Source: an uncultured Angelakisella sp. (lineage in GTDB: Bacteria; Bacillota; Clostridia; Oscillospirales; Ruminococcaceae). Taken from it: DNA of 64,000 nt. How positions within the stretch are numbered: the stretch's first letter is position 1; every line of letters begins with the position of its first letter. The notes under the pieces were generated by a model. It was not told the origin of the DNA, ran no database searches, and saw only the letters and a list, made by a program, of their open reading frames with translations. Positions 32,173 to 39,766 of the stretch are shown here, piece after piece. The stretch covers positions 1 to 64,000 of the forward strand of contig CAJUFR010000006.1 of NCBI GenBank assembly GCA_910585525.1. Direction: 5' to 3'. Both the position numbers and the translations under genes were made by a program.

Positions 32173-33549
32173 TCACATTTGGGCTTCGTCGCCGGTGTTC
32201 AGCGCCACTTCAAATTCCCAGGGGCCGTCGGTACCCACCTCCACCGTTACCGTCTTTTCGGTGTAGGGGTTGGAGAAGGAGGACTGGACCGAGAGGTTCC
32301 AGCGGCCCTCCGGCTCCTTGCCGAACACCCGCTCCACCGGGAACCGGGCCACGCCGTTCTGGTCGGTGTACCGCTGCTCGTTGCTGCCGGACTGCCCCAT
32401 GGTGGGGATGACGCCATCGGCCCGGCGGGCCGCCGGGGTGACGGCCGGCTCCCGGAAGGCGGCGTCGGGGATCCCATCCCCCGGGGTATAGGCCATGGCC
32501 TCCCGGAACACCACCAGCTTATCCGGCAGGGGGGTGCCGTCCTGGTCCCGCACCGTCACCGAGACCATCTGGATGCCGCTCTCCTCCATCTCCCGGGGGG
32601 TCTGGCCCTCCCAGGTCACCGGCAGCACCTCCCCTTTGCCAAGGCTCTCCAGCACCGGCTGGGTCAGCGCCACCTTCTGGTGGGTGAAGGGGTACCCGTC
32701 CGTCTGGGTGTTCACCAGATACAGGTCGGCGGGGCTGTCCTCGTAGAGGTAGAAGGGAACCAGGCCACTGTTCCGGGAAAGGCCGTTGATCTTGCTGCCC
32801 CCTTCGGCCAGGTACTCGGTCCAGTTGCCCTCTGTAAAGCAGGTGACATTGGCCACCGGCTCCCCGTCCGGGCCGGTGAGGTAGAGGTACCGGTACTCCA
32901 GCCCGGTGGGGTTCGCCTTCTCCTCCTGCTCCCGGAACCAGGCCAGGTCGCTTTGGACCTCCCCGGGCAGCTGATCCGCCGGGACAGGGGCGGCTTCCCC
33001 GGTCTTTTCCGGGGGCGTTGCCGGGTCGGGCTGGGGGGCGGGCTCCTCCGGCTGGTACACAAAGTCAAAGGCCAGGTTGGCCGGCACCATCCCCCGCTCC
33101 CCCTCCTCGGCGGGGCGGGCGGCCACCGCCCGGAGGTTGTAGCAGGCCACCGCCTCCTCCACCGGCAGCGAGCCAGCCTGGTACCGGGCGGGGTCCACCT
33201 CCACATCGCCGGGGGAGGTCACCGTAAAGACGTAGGTCTCCCCCACCGTCAGTTCCTGCGCCAGTTCCCCCACCGGCAGGGTAAAGGGGGGCAGCTGGAA
33301 GAGGGTGACCACCGCCACCCGGGGGGTGGTGTCATCCAGGCCGTAATCCGGCATCAGCCCCCGCACCGTGGCGGAGAAGGTGCCGCCCACCGTGGTCCGC
33401 ACCGGCTGCTGCTGTTCCTCCAGCTGGGCCAGCCGGGCCGCCAGGGCGTCCCGCTCCGCAAGGAGGGCGTCGTAGTCCCCCTGGGGGACGCCGCAGGCGG
33501 ACAGGACCAGGACGCAGGCCGCCAGGGCCAGGGTCATCTTCTTTTTCAT
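32173..33549 (-). CDS. Large lipoprotein with Ig-like/carboxypeptidase-regulatory-like domains
   Basis: 458 residues, lipobox LSACG (lipidated Cys ~19), a short heptad region DALLAERDALAARLAQLEEQ, then beta-rich domains. Two segments read like the surface-protein Big/CarboxypepD_reg pattern: YLYLTGPDGEPVANVTCFTEG and VSVTVRDQDGTPLPDKLVVFREA...TDQNGVARFPVERVFG. The 'VTDQNGxARF' phrase is typical of bacterial Ig-like repeats. It is likely exposed at the cell surface. Function unknown. Confidence 0.55.
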   Translation of the reverse strand: MKKKMTLALAACVLVLSACGVPQGDYDALLAERDALAARLAQLEEQQQPVRTTVGGTFSATVRGLMPDYGLDDTTPRVAVVTLFQLPPFTLPVGELAQELTVGETYVFTVTSPGDVEVDPARYQAGSLPVEEAVACYNLRAVAARPAEEGERGMVPANLAFDFVYQPEEPAPQPDPATPPEKTGEAAPVPADQLPGEVQSDLAWFREQEEKANPTGLEYRYLYLTGPDGEPVANVTCFTEGNWTEYLAEGGSKINGLSRNSGLVPFYLYEDSPADLYLVNTQTDGYPFTHQKVALTQPVLESLGKGEVLPVTWEGQTPREMEESGIQMVSVTVRDQDGTPLPDKLVVFREAMAYTPGDGIPDAAFREPAVTPAARRADGVIPTMGQSGSNEQRYTDQNGVARFPVERVFGKEPEGRWNLSVQSSFSNPYTEKTVTVEVGTDGPWEFEVALNTGDEAQM

Positions 33550-33564
33550 CGTCGGTCTCCTTTC

Positions 33565-34167
33565 TCACCAGCCCCTGGCATAGATATCGTTCAGGGTGGT
33601 CCCTTCGCCATCGAAGATATAGCGGGCCTTCTCGGTGCCGAACTGCACCGTGAACCAGTTGCCGATGTATATTGCCTTGAACAGAACATTTTCCTCCCCG
33701 TCGTAGGCGACGACGGTGCAGCCGCCGCCAGTGACGGGGTTTTCCCTGTGATCCGGGGGATACAGTTCCAGGGCGGCCCCCCGCAGGGCGTCCAATATCT
33801 CCTGTTCCTGCTCCACCGAAAGGTCCTTTTCCTCCTGGTGCATGTCGTTAAAGTCCATCCGCACCACCGGCGCTGTGGCGATGAGGTCGTTCCAGCGGTC
33901 CAATTCCGCCTGGGTGGCCAGCTGGTCATCGCCAGGCCCGCCGGCGAAACCCAGCCGCTGGTCCCCCAGCGCCAGTATCTTCCCCGGCTGGAGGTCCGGC
34001 AGGGGGACAGGGTCCGGCTGGGGGTCTGGCTCCTCCGGCGGGGGCGTCTCCACCGGGGCGGAGGCGGGCGGGGCGCTGCTCTCCGGGGGCAGCGGTTCCT
34101 TCCCTTTGCAGGCGGACAGGGAAAGCAGCAGCAGGACAGCCCAGAGGGCCGCAAGGAAACGTTTCAT
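33565..34167 (-). CDS. Lipoprotein of unknown function
   Basis: 200 residues from ATG 34167 (AAAGGAG upstream). The signal peptide ends LSLSAC (Cys ~20); a Pro/Glu-rich linker of about 40 residues follows, then a ~140-residue globular part (LDRWNDLIATAPVVRMDFNDMHQEEKDL...VTGGGCTVVAYDGEENVLFKAIYIGNWFTVQFG). It is the first of three lipoproteins transcribed together from the structured leader at 34223-34383. Confidence 0.55.
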   Translation of the reverse strand: MKRFLAALWAVLLLLSLSACKGKEPLPPESSAPPASAPVETPPPEEPDPQPDPVPLPDLQPGKILALGDQRLGFAGGPGDDQLATQAELDRWNDLIATAPVVRMDFNDMHQEEKDLSVEQEQEILDALRGAALELYPPDHRENPVTGGGCTVVAYDGEENVLFKAIYIGNWFTVQFGTEKARYIFDGEGTTLNDIYARGW

Positions 34168-34222
34168 CGTCGGAACACTCCTTTCCACAACACATGACAT
34201 TTTTCGACCAAGGGCGGCCATC

Positions 34223-34250
34223 AAAAAACGCGCCCTGCGAAGGACGCGCG
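34223..34250 (-). terminator. Intrinsic terminator in the leader of the lipoprotein operon
   Basis: CGCGC-GT-CCT / AGG-GCGCG hairpin (34229-34250) followed by TTTTTT on the minus strand, about 55 bases before the first lipoprotein start codon. It either ends a small RNA or attenuates the operon. Confidence 0.75.
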
Positions 34251-34370
34251 AAAAAGCGTTTCCCTCATTGTTGCCACACAATCTCATTCCATCACGGGTA
34301 CGAGTAAAGAGAGAAAACACCTTTTACCAAAAGTATTTCCCCGTGACAGAAATATAAAATTGTGTGGCAA
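34251..34370 (-). ncRNA. Nested-hairpin RNA (attenuator leader or small RNA)
   Basis: A transcript starting near 34370 would begin with TTGCCACACAAT (34370-34359), pair it 12/12 with ATTGTGTGGCAA (34282-34271), then pair TCACGGG with CCCGTGA (7 bp), with a third inner GTAAA/TTTAC stem. Short internal loops separate the helices. The intrinsic terminator follows 20-50 bases later. This is either a regulatory leader for the three lipoproteins or an independent ~145-nucleotide RNA. No family is recognised. Confidence 0.6.
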
Positions 34371-34374
34371 GGCT

Positions 34375-34383
34375 ATTGTACCA
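34375..34383 (-). promoter_or_regulatory. Extended -10 promoter for the nested-hairpin RNA
   Basis: Minus strand TGGTACAAT (34383-34375), with a weak -35. The predicted start falls at the first base of the outer stem. Confidence 0.55.
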
Positions 34384-34491
34384 TCTTTGAGGATAAAATA
34401 AAACCATTCCTGGACTTTTTTTGCTCTTTTTATGACGAAAGGGCCTTCCCGGGCCGCTCCTCTTGGGGAATCGCCGGGAAAGCCCTGGTCT

Positions 34492-35694
34492 TTAGTAGTG
34501 ACAGCCGCCGTGGCGGGAGGACTGATGGTGCCCGCCGTAGCTGCTGCACCCGTGGTGGAGCACGGCGCCGTCGTACAGGCCGATCTGGTACTGGTACAGG
34601 GAGGGACCGGTGGTGAACTCCACCCGGTAGCAGTGGGGGTAGCCGTCGTCGTAGTCCATCCAGCATCGGTAATCGCTGGCGGCGGCCTGGGTGAGGCCGG
34701 CGTGGGCCAGGGCCACCTCCCCGGCGGCGGTCTCCCCAATGTAGGCGGTGCCGGTGGCGTTGGGGGCGGAACGCTCCTCCTTCTTGTACTCCAGGACGCT
34801 GCCGGTGGCACCGTCGATGGTGTAGTCATACTCGGTGCTGCCGTTCCAGAACTCCACCTCGTACTCCAGGCGGCCGTTCTCCCAGTCCTGCTCCACCTTC
34901 ATCCCGGTGGCCAGCTGGGCGGACACCCCGGCGTGGGTGAGGGCGGCGGTCTTGGCCCCCTCGGTGCCGATATCCCCATTGGCCGGGGCGGACTGGGCAG
35001 GGGGAGCGGCGGGGGTGGCGGGTCCGCCGTGGTTCTCCTGGTCATACTCCAGGACGCCGCCGGTGGAGCCGTCGATGGTGTAGTCATACTCCACGTTTCC
35101 GCTCCAGAACTCCACCTCGTACTCCATCCGGCCATCCTCCCAGTCGCCCTCCACCCGCATGTTGGTGACAACGCTGGCGGAAAGCCCGGCGTGGGCCAGG
35201 GCGGCGGACTTGGCCCCCTCGGCGCCGATATCCTGCTTGCCGGGGGCGGGGGTGACATGGTTTTCCTGCTGGCATTTCAGCACGTCGCCGGTGGTCCCGT
35301 CGATGGTGTAGTCGTACTCCACGGTACCGTTCCAGAACTCCACCTCGTACTCCATCCGGCCGTTCTCCCACTCCTGTTCCACCTTCATCCCGGCGGCGTC
35401 CTGGGCGGACACCCCGGCGTGGGCCAGGGCGAAGGTCTTCGCGCCCTCAACACCGATGTCCCCGCCGGCAGGCTCCTGCGACTGGCTGGGGACAGGGGTA
35501 GCGGCGGGAGCCGGCTCCGGGGCGCTACTGGATACCGGGGCGCTGCTGGGGGCCGGGGCGCTGGCCGGAAGACTGACATTGGTATCCGGCGGGGCAGGGG
35601 CAGGGGCGGTCTGCCGGGCAAAGACGGTACCGCCGATGGCGCCTACAGCGAGGCACCCGGCGGCGACGGCGATCCATGGTTTGGGCATTAGCAT
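34492..35694 (-). CDS. Secreted protein with four PepSY-like repeats and a His/Cys-rich tail
   Basis: 400 residues. A hydrophobic N-terminal helix (7-25) acts as signal or anchor; residues 28-77 are Ala/Pro/Ser linker. Three near-identical repeats (79-146, 155-222, 241-308) each read DIGxEGAKxxALxHAGxSA...EYEVEFWxGxxEYDYTIDGxTGxVL, and a fourth diverged copy is at 318-382. The end (HHGCSSYGGHHQSSRHGGCHY) is rich in His and Cys and could bind metal. PepSY domains are thought to inhibit proteases or regulate envelope processes. It is five bases below a MarR gene. Confidence 0.8.
   Translation of the reverse strand: MLMPKPWIAVAAGCLAVGAIGGTVFARQTAPAPAPPDTNVSLPASAPAPSSAPVSSSAPEPAPAATPVPSQSQEPAGGDIGVEGAKTFALAHAGVSAQDAAGMKVEQEWENGRMEYEVEFWNGTVEYDYTIDGTTGDVLKCQQENHVTPAPGKQDIGAEGAKSAALAHAGLSASVVTNMRVEGDWEDGRMEYEVEFWSGNVEYDYTIDGSTGGVLEYDQENHGGPATPAAPPAQSAPANGDIGTEGAKTAALTHAGVSAQLATGMKVEQDWENGRLEYEVEFWNGSTEYDYTIDGATGSVLEYKKEERSAPNATGTAYIGETAAGEVALAHAGLTQAAASDYRCWMDYDDGYPHCYRVEFTTGPSLYQYQIGLYDGAVLHHGCSSYGGHHQSSRHGGCHY
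34549..35460 (-). repeat. Four tandem PepSY-domain coding repeats
   Basis: Repeat units encode residues 79-146 (35257-35460), 155-222 (35029-35232), 241-308 (34771-34974) and 318-382 (34549-34743). The first three are alike at DNA level, pointing to recent internal duplication; the last has diverged. Confidence 0.75.
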
Positions 35695-35699
35695 GGGGT

Positions 35700-36161
35700 T
35701 CAGTTCTCCTTTCTCTGTGGCAGCGGGATCTCCGGCATCAACTCCTGAGAAATGACCTGGAGCATCTCCTCCAGCTTGGCGATATCCTCCGGCGGGAAGC
35801 GGTGTCGTGCCCGCTCCACCACCAGTCTTACATAATCATACGAGATACCATAGTAGTCCATGTACTTTTCGGTGACTGCCAGGTGGTACTCCCGTTTATC
35901 CTGGGTGCTGCGCTCCTTGGTGATATAGCCCTTTTTGATGAGACTGGCCACCTTATAGGCGGCGTTGGCCTGGCTGATCTGGACAAAATGGGCGAATTGG
36001 TTGATGGTGGGGTGGTCCAGGGCGTAGATGACCTCCATACAGAAGGTCTCCACCGCTGTCAGGGTGGCCTCCCGCTCCTCGAACCGGTTGAAGATGCGGC
36101 GGTAAAGGTTCAGCTTGAATTTTGTGTATACCTGGTTAAAGGCTCGTTCCAGCACAGTCAT
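35700..36161 (-). CDS. MarR-family-like regulator
   Basis: 153 residues. The central winged helix lies at TINQFAHFVQISQANAAYKVASLIKKGYITKERSTQDKREYHLAVTEKYMDYY (about 51-105): a recognition helix followed by a wing with the DKREYHL pattern of MarR proteins. Flanking helices form the dimer. It directly precedes the PepSY-repeat gene (5 bases), so it is probably autoregulated together with it. The leader contains two large stem-loops. Confidence 0.8.
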   Translation of the reverse strand: MTVLERAFNQVYTKFKLNLYRRIFNRFEEREATLTAVETFCMEVIYALDHPTINQFAHFVQISQANAAYKVASLIKKGYITKERSTQDKREYHLAVTEKYMDYYGISYDYVRLVVERARHRFPPEDIAKLEEMLQVISQELMPEIPLPQRKEN

Positions 36162-36223
36162 TCCCCCCTTGTGCTATTCCATTATACACCCTTCCTTCGG
36201 ATTTTTCCAGTCCCTATGGGGTA

Positions 36224-36260
36224 CAGCAGGACCCTGCGTGGATCACGCAGGGTCCTGCTG
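36224..36260 (-). repeat. Perfect 17-bp inverted repeat in the MarR leader
   Basis: CAGCAGGACCCTGCGTG (36224-36240) is the exact reverse complement of 36244-36260 with only GAT between. There is no T tract on either side, so it is not a standard terminator. It could be a DNA operator, a cruciform or a leader stem. A smaller stem, GGGTGGAT/ATCCACCC (36291-36313), precedes it in the transcript. Confidence 0.7.
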
Positions 36261-36328
36261 CAAAGAAAAGAAAGAAAGTAAAACACGACGGGGTGGATGA
36301 GGGGTATCCACCCTGATGCCGTATCTTT

Positions 36329-36357
36329 ATTATATCTCTGAAAAACAAGAAGTTCAA
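36329..36357 (-). promoter_or_regulatory. Promoter of the MarR-PepSY operon
   Basis: Minus strand: TTGAAC (36357-36352), 17-base spacer, TATAAT (36334-36329). The leader of ~160 bases holds both stem-loops. A further TATAAT lies ~20 bases before the MarR start but lacks a -35. Confidence 0.7.
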
Positions 36358-36542
36358 TCGTCAGAATGTGCGATTCGATATTATTTTAACGATATATTTT
36401 AGGGAAATTCACCACATCTCCCAGGAAATGGTAAAAAATTAGGGAAACTTCATTCCCCCTGTGACCTTTTCCAAAACCACCCCCGCCCGGGCGGAAAATT
36501 CTGTGCTTTCCCGAAAAAAGCGTCCTTCCGGCCCTTTCCCAC
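36358..36542. other. AT-rich spacer between divergent MarR and MATE transcription units
   Basis: No reading frame with a ribosome site, hairpin or repeat is evident between the two promoters. Confidence 0.5.
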
Positions 36543-36571
36543 TTGACATTTCCCCGGCACGGCATTAGATT
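36543..36571 (+). promoter_or_regulatory. Promoter of the MATE gene
   Basis: TTGACA (36543-36548), 17-base spacer, TAGATT (36566-36571). Confidence 0.8.
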
Positions 36572-36625
36572 TATCCTTTGAGAAATACCCGAAGGACTTG
36601 TTTTTCACCAAAGGAGTGGTTTGCT

Positions 36626-37990
36626 TTGGTAAAGGATATGACCCGCGGGAGGCCGCTGTCGGTGATCCTCCTTTTCTTCGCCCCGCTGGTGCTGGGCAAC
36701 CTGTTCCAACAGCTGTACAGCATGGCGGACACCCTTATCGTGGGGCGGTTCGTGGGGGTGGGGGCGCTGGCCGGGGTGGGCTCCACCGGCTCCCTCAGCT
36801 TCCTGGTGCTGGGGTTCGTCAGCGGGGTGTGCAGCGGCTACTCCATCCCGGTGGCCCAATACTTCGGGGCGGGGAACCACCAGCGGATGCGCCGCTGCGT
36901 GGGCAACGCCGTCCTCCAGGGGGCGGTGATCGCCTCCCTGCTCACCACCGTCACGGTGGCCGGCGCCCGCCAGGTCCTCACCTGGATGGACACCCCGCCG
37001 GACATCCTGGAGGACGCCTATCTTTATATCGTCATCGTCTTTGGCGGCATCCCGGCCACCATGCTTTACAACTTCCTTTCCGGCGTCCTCCGGGCGCTGG
37101 GGGACAGCCGGACCCCCCTCTTTTTCCTGGTGGCGGCGGCCATCCTCAACGTGGTGCTGGACCTGGTGTTCATCCTCTGCTGCGGGATGGGGGTGGCGGG
37201 GGCGGCCTGGGCCACCATCCTCTCCCAGGGGGTGTCGGGGCTGCTCTGCCTGGTGTACATCTGGAAAAAGGTCCCCCTCCTCCACCTGGGCCGGGAGGAC
37301 TTGGGCTGGGACAGGGAGGAGCAGCGGCGGCTGGCGCTGATGGGCATCCCCATGGCCCTCCAGTTCTCCATCACCGCCGTGGGCACCATCATCATCCAGG
37401 CGGCGGTAAACGCCCTGGGCAGCGGGGTGGTGGCCGCCGTCACCGCCGGGACCAAGGTCCAGAACCTGCTGATGAGCCCCCTGGAGACCATGGGCATCAC
37501 CATGGCCACCTACTGCGGCCAGAACCTGGGGGCGGAGCGGGTGGACCGGGTGCGGGCGGGGCTGCGGGCCAGCATGAAGGTCTGCTTTTTGTACTGCGCC
37601 CTGGCCTGTCTGGTCTCCTGCCTGTGGGGCGGGCCCTTCTCCCGGCTGTTCCTCACCGGTGAGGACACCGGCGTCATGGTGGCCCAGGCCGCCCGGTTCC
37701 TGGCGGTGAACGGCATCTTCTGCCCCAGCCTGGGGCTGCTGCTGGTGCTGCGCAACTCCATCCAGGGGCTGGGCTTCGGCCTCCCTGCCATGATGGCCGG
37801 GGTGTTCGAGTTGGTGGCCCGGTCGGCGGTGGCCTTCTGCCTGGTGGGGCCGCTGGGGTACCTGGCCATCTGCCTTGCCAACCCCGCCGCCTGGCTGGCC
37901 GCCGACGCCCTGCTGGCGGCGGTCTGGTTCCGGGAACTGCCGGGGCTGCTGCGCCGGTATCCGGTGGACCCGGGACGGCCCTTGTATTGA
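36626..37990 (+). CDS. MATE-family efflux transporter
   Basis: 454 residues, twelve predicted membrane segments in two six-helix halves. MTRGRPLSVILLFFAPLVLGNLFQQLYSMADTLIVGRFVG is the classic MATE N-terminus and the second half repeats the pattern (MGIPMALQFSITAVGTIIIQAAVNALG). It exports cationic compounds or drugs using sodium or proton gradients. Start: TTG 36626, nine bases after AAGGAG; ATG 36638 would be too far from it. The TTG at 36578 is upstream of the ribosome site and rejected. Confidence 0.93.
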   Translation: MVKDMTRGRPLSVILLFFAPLVLGNLFQQLYSMADTLIVGRFVGVGALAGVGSTGSLSFLVLGFVSGVCSGYSIPVAQYFGAGNHQRMRRCVGNAVLQGAVIASLLTTVTVAGARQVLTWMDTPPDILEDAYLYIVIVFGGIPATMLYNFLSGVLRALGDSRTPLFFLVAAAILNVVLDLVFILCCGMGVAGAAWATILSQGVSGLLCLVYIWKKVPLLHLGREDLGWDREEQRRLALMGIPMALQFSITAVGTIIIQAAVNALGSGVVAAVTAGTKVQNLLMSPLETMGITMATYCGQNLGAERVDRVRAGLRASMKVCFLYCALACLVSCLWGGPFSRLFLTGEDTGVMVAQAARFLAVNGIFCPSLGLLLVLRNSIQGLGFGLPAMMAGVFELVARSAVAFCLVGPLGYLAICLANPAAWLAADALLAAVWFRELPGLLRRYPVDPGRPLY

Positions 37991-37993
37991 CGG

Positions 37994-38037
37994 AAAGACC
38001 GCCTCCCGGGGGGATCCCTCCGGGAGGCGGTCTTTTT
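37994..38037. terminator. Bidirectional terminator after the MATE gene
   Basis: AAAGACCGCCTCCCGG / CCGGGAGGCGGTCTTTTTG; strong on the plus strand and usable for the convergent lipoprotein gene. Confidence 0.85.
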
Positions 38038-38060
38038 GTGCCTGATGTTTCCCTCGCTGT

Positions 38061-38630
38061 CTAGCGGCCGTACGGCTCCTTCACTGTCAGGGTGATATTT
38101 GCGGCCATCCAGCCGGCCTCGGTCTCCTTCATGGTGATGGTCCCCGTGGCGGTGGCTGTTTCCTTGCCGTCGGGGGTCTTTAGAGTGACGGAAAAGGTGT
38201 AGACCTCCTTTTCTCCCTCCTGCTTGGAAAGTTCCAGGGGGTCGGGCTTGATGTCCGCCTGGTGCTTCTGGAACAGGTCGTAGCTTCGGGTGACGTCGCG
38301 GTTGGCGATGGCGGCCTGGATGCAGTCATCGGTCATCAGCCCGCCGAACCGCCCGGTGAAATGGTCCAGGAGGGCGGTGCCGCCCTGCGCCATCCCCGGT
38401 TCCCCGTCCGCAACTTCCATAGCCGCTTCCATCTCCTCCATCATCCGCAGCATTGCGGCGTCGATCTCCTCCGCCTGCTGGGCGGTGCAGGTGAGCAGCT
38501 CCTCCAGGGCCAGCCGGGCCTGCTGCTCCGAGGCGTCCTCTTTTTTGGAGCATCCCACAGCAAAGAGCGCCAGAGCCATCGCCAGCATAAGCGAAACAGC
38601 TGTAAAATAACAGTCCCTTTTCCCTAGCAT
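38061..38630 (-). CDS. Lipoprotein of unknown function (DUF5105-like)
   Basis: 189 residues; signal peptide with lipobox LFAVGC (Cys 27). The mature part starts with two helices rich in Glu/Ala (SEQQARLALEELLTCTAQQAEEID and MLRMMEEMEAAMEVADGEP) and ends in a beta-rich half (VYTFSVTLKTPDGKETATATGTITMKETEAGWMAANITLTV). The arrangement is like small clostridial envelope lipoproteins with DUF5105-type folds; I am not certain. Confidence 0.6.
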   Translation of the reverse strand: MLGKRDCYFTAVSLMLAMALALFAVGCSKKEDASEQQARLALEELLTCTAQQAEEIDAAMLRMMEEMEAAMEVADGEPGMAQGGTALLDHFTGRFGGLMTDDCIQAAIANRDVTRSYDLFQKHQADIKPDPLELSKQEGEKEVYTFSVTLKTPDGKETATATGTITMKETEAGWMAANITLTVKEPYGR

Positions 38631-38824
38631 CCGTTTCTCCCTCCTGTCATCTTGAGACTATATATCTATCCTTAAATTTATACTAACAGATAATTGCCAA
38701 CAAGTAAATTGATAGATTTTATATATATTGTTCAAAATCATTGTGAAAATTTCACAATAAATGGCTAAAACAATAGATTTTATGTTGAATATTGTATATC
38801 CATCGTAAATAACACCCCTGGCCC

Positions 38825-38853
38825 TTGTATGAAAGCCCCCAATATGCTAAACT
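38825..38853 (+). promoter_or_regulatory. Promoter of the glycosyltransferase gene
   Basis: TTGTAT (38825-38830), 17-base spacer, TAAACT (38848-38853), preceded by ~150 very AT-rich bases. AAGGAGGT lies upstream of the ATG at 38892. Confidence 0.6.
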
Positions 38854-38891
38854 TAGCAAAGAAACCGCTATCCCAAGGAGGTCCCACGACC

Positions 38892-39710
38892 ATGGAAAAG
38901 CCCCTGGTGAGCATCGTCATCCCCATCTACAACGCCGCCCCCCACCTGGCCGCCTGCATCGAGAGCGTCCGCAAGCAGACCTATGATGACCTGGAGATCC
39001 TGCTGGTCAACGACGGCAGCGACGACGTCAGCCTGCCCATCTGCCGGATGTACGCCCAGGTGGACCCCCGCATCCGGGTCATCGACAAGGAGAACAGCGG
39101 GGTGTCCGCCACCCGCAACATCGCCATCGACCAGGCCGCCGGGGAATTCCTGCAATTCGTGGACGCCGACGACCGGGTCGCCCTGGAGGCCACCCAGCTG
39201 CTGGTGGAGCGGGCCCAGCGGACCCAGGCGGACATGGTCATCTGCCACTACTACCGGGTGGTGGGCAAAAAGAGGAAAAGCGTCCACGGCTTTTTGGAGA
39301 CCGACAAGGTGCTGACCCAGCGGGAGTTCGCCACCCACCTGATGGAGGAGCCTTGCAGCTTCTACTACGGGGTGATGTGGAACAAGCTGTACCGCACCAA
39401 CATCATCCGGGAGCGGAACATCCGGTGCAGCGAGGAGTTGGGCTGGAGCGAGGACTTTCTCTTTAACCTGGAGTACATCCGCTACTGCCAGCGATTCGCC
39501 TCCATCCAGCTGCCCCTTTACTATTACTACAAGACCAAGAACAGCATCACCGCCACCAGCTTCGGCATCACCAAGCTGCCCCGGACCATCGAGACCAAGC
39601 TGGACCTCTTCGAGTTCTACAAGGCGCTGTATATCGAGATGGGATTATACGAACAGTATAAATTGCAGATCCACAAATACCTCTTCGACATCGCCACCGA
39701 CAACGACTGA
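38892..39710 (+). CDS. Family 2 glycosyltransferase
   Basis: 272 residues with the GT-A fold motifs: LVSIVIPIYNAAPHLAACIESVRKQTYDDLEILLVNDGSDD, DKENSGVSATRNIAIDQAAGEFLQFVDADD (the DxD-like metal site at about 94-96) and a C-terminal acceptor part ending WSEDFLFNLEYIRYC. It should add a sugar from a nucleotide donor to a surface polymer or lipid. No other glycan gene is beside it. Start ATG 38892 is chosen because AAGGAGGT lies just upstream; an earlier in-frame ATG overlaps the promoter. Confidence 0.9.
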   Translation: MEKPLVSIVIPIYNAAPHLAACIESVRKQTYDDLEILLVNDGSDDVSLPICRMYAQVDPRIRVIDKENSGVSATRNIAIDQAAGEFLQFVDADDRVALEATQLLVERAQRTQADMVICHYYRVVGKKRKSVHGFLETDKVLTQREFATHLMEEPCSFYYGVMWNKLYRTNIIRERNIRCSEELGWSEDFLFNLEYIRYCQRFASIQLPLYYYYKTKNSITATSFGITKLPRTIETKLDLFEFYKALYIEMGLYEQYKLQIHKYLFDIATDND

Positions 39711-39756
39711 AAAAAACCGCCTGGGTCCTCAATGACAGGACACAGGCGGTCTTTTT
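39711..39756. terminator. Bidirectional terminator between glycosyltransferase and helical-protein genes
   Basis: AAAAAACCGCCTG...CAGGCGGTCTTTTT with an inner GTCCT/AGGAC stem; tracts on both sides. Confidence 0.85.
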
Positions 39757-39766
39757 ATGCTTTTTA

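Noticed and set aside
34549..35460. Direct repeats that might be a CRISPR array
   Set aside because: The units are ~200 bases, in frame, and encode PepSY-like domains; there are no short identical repeats with unique spacers.
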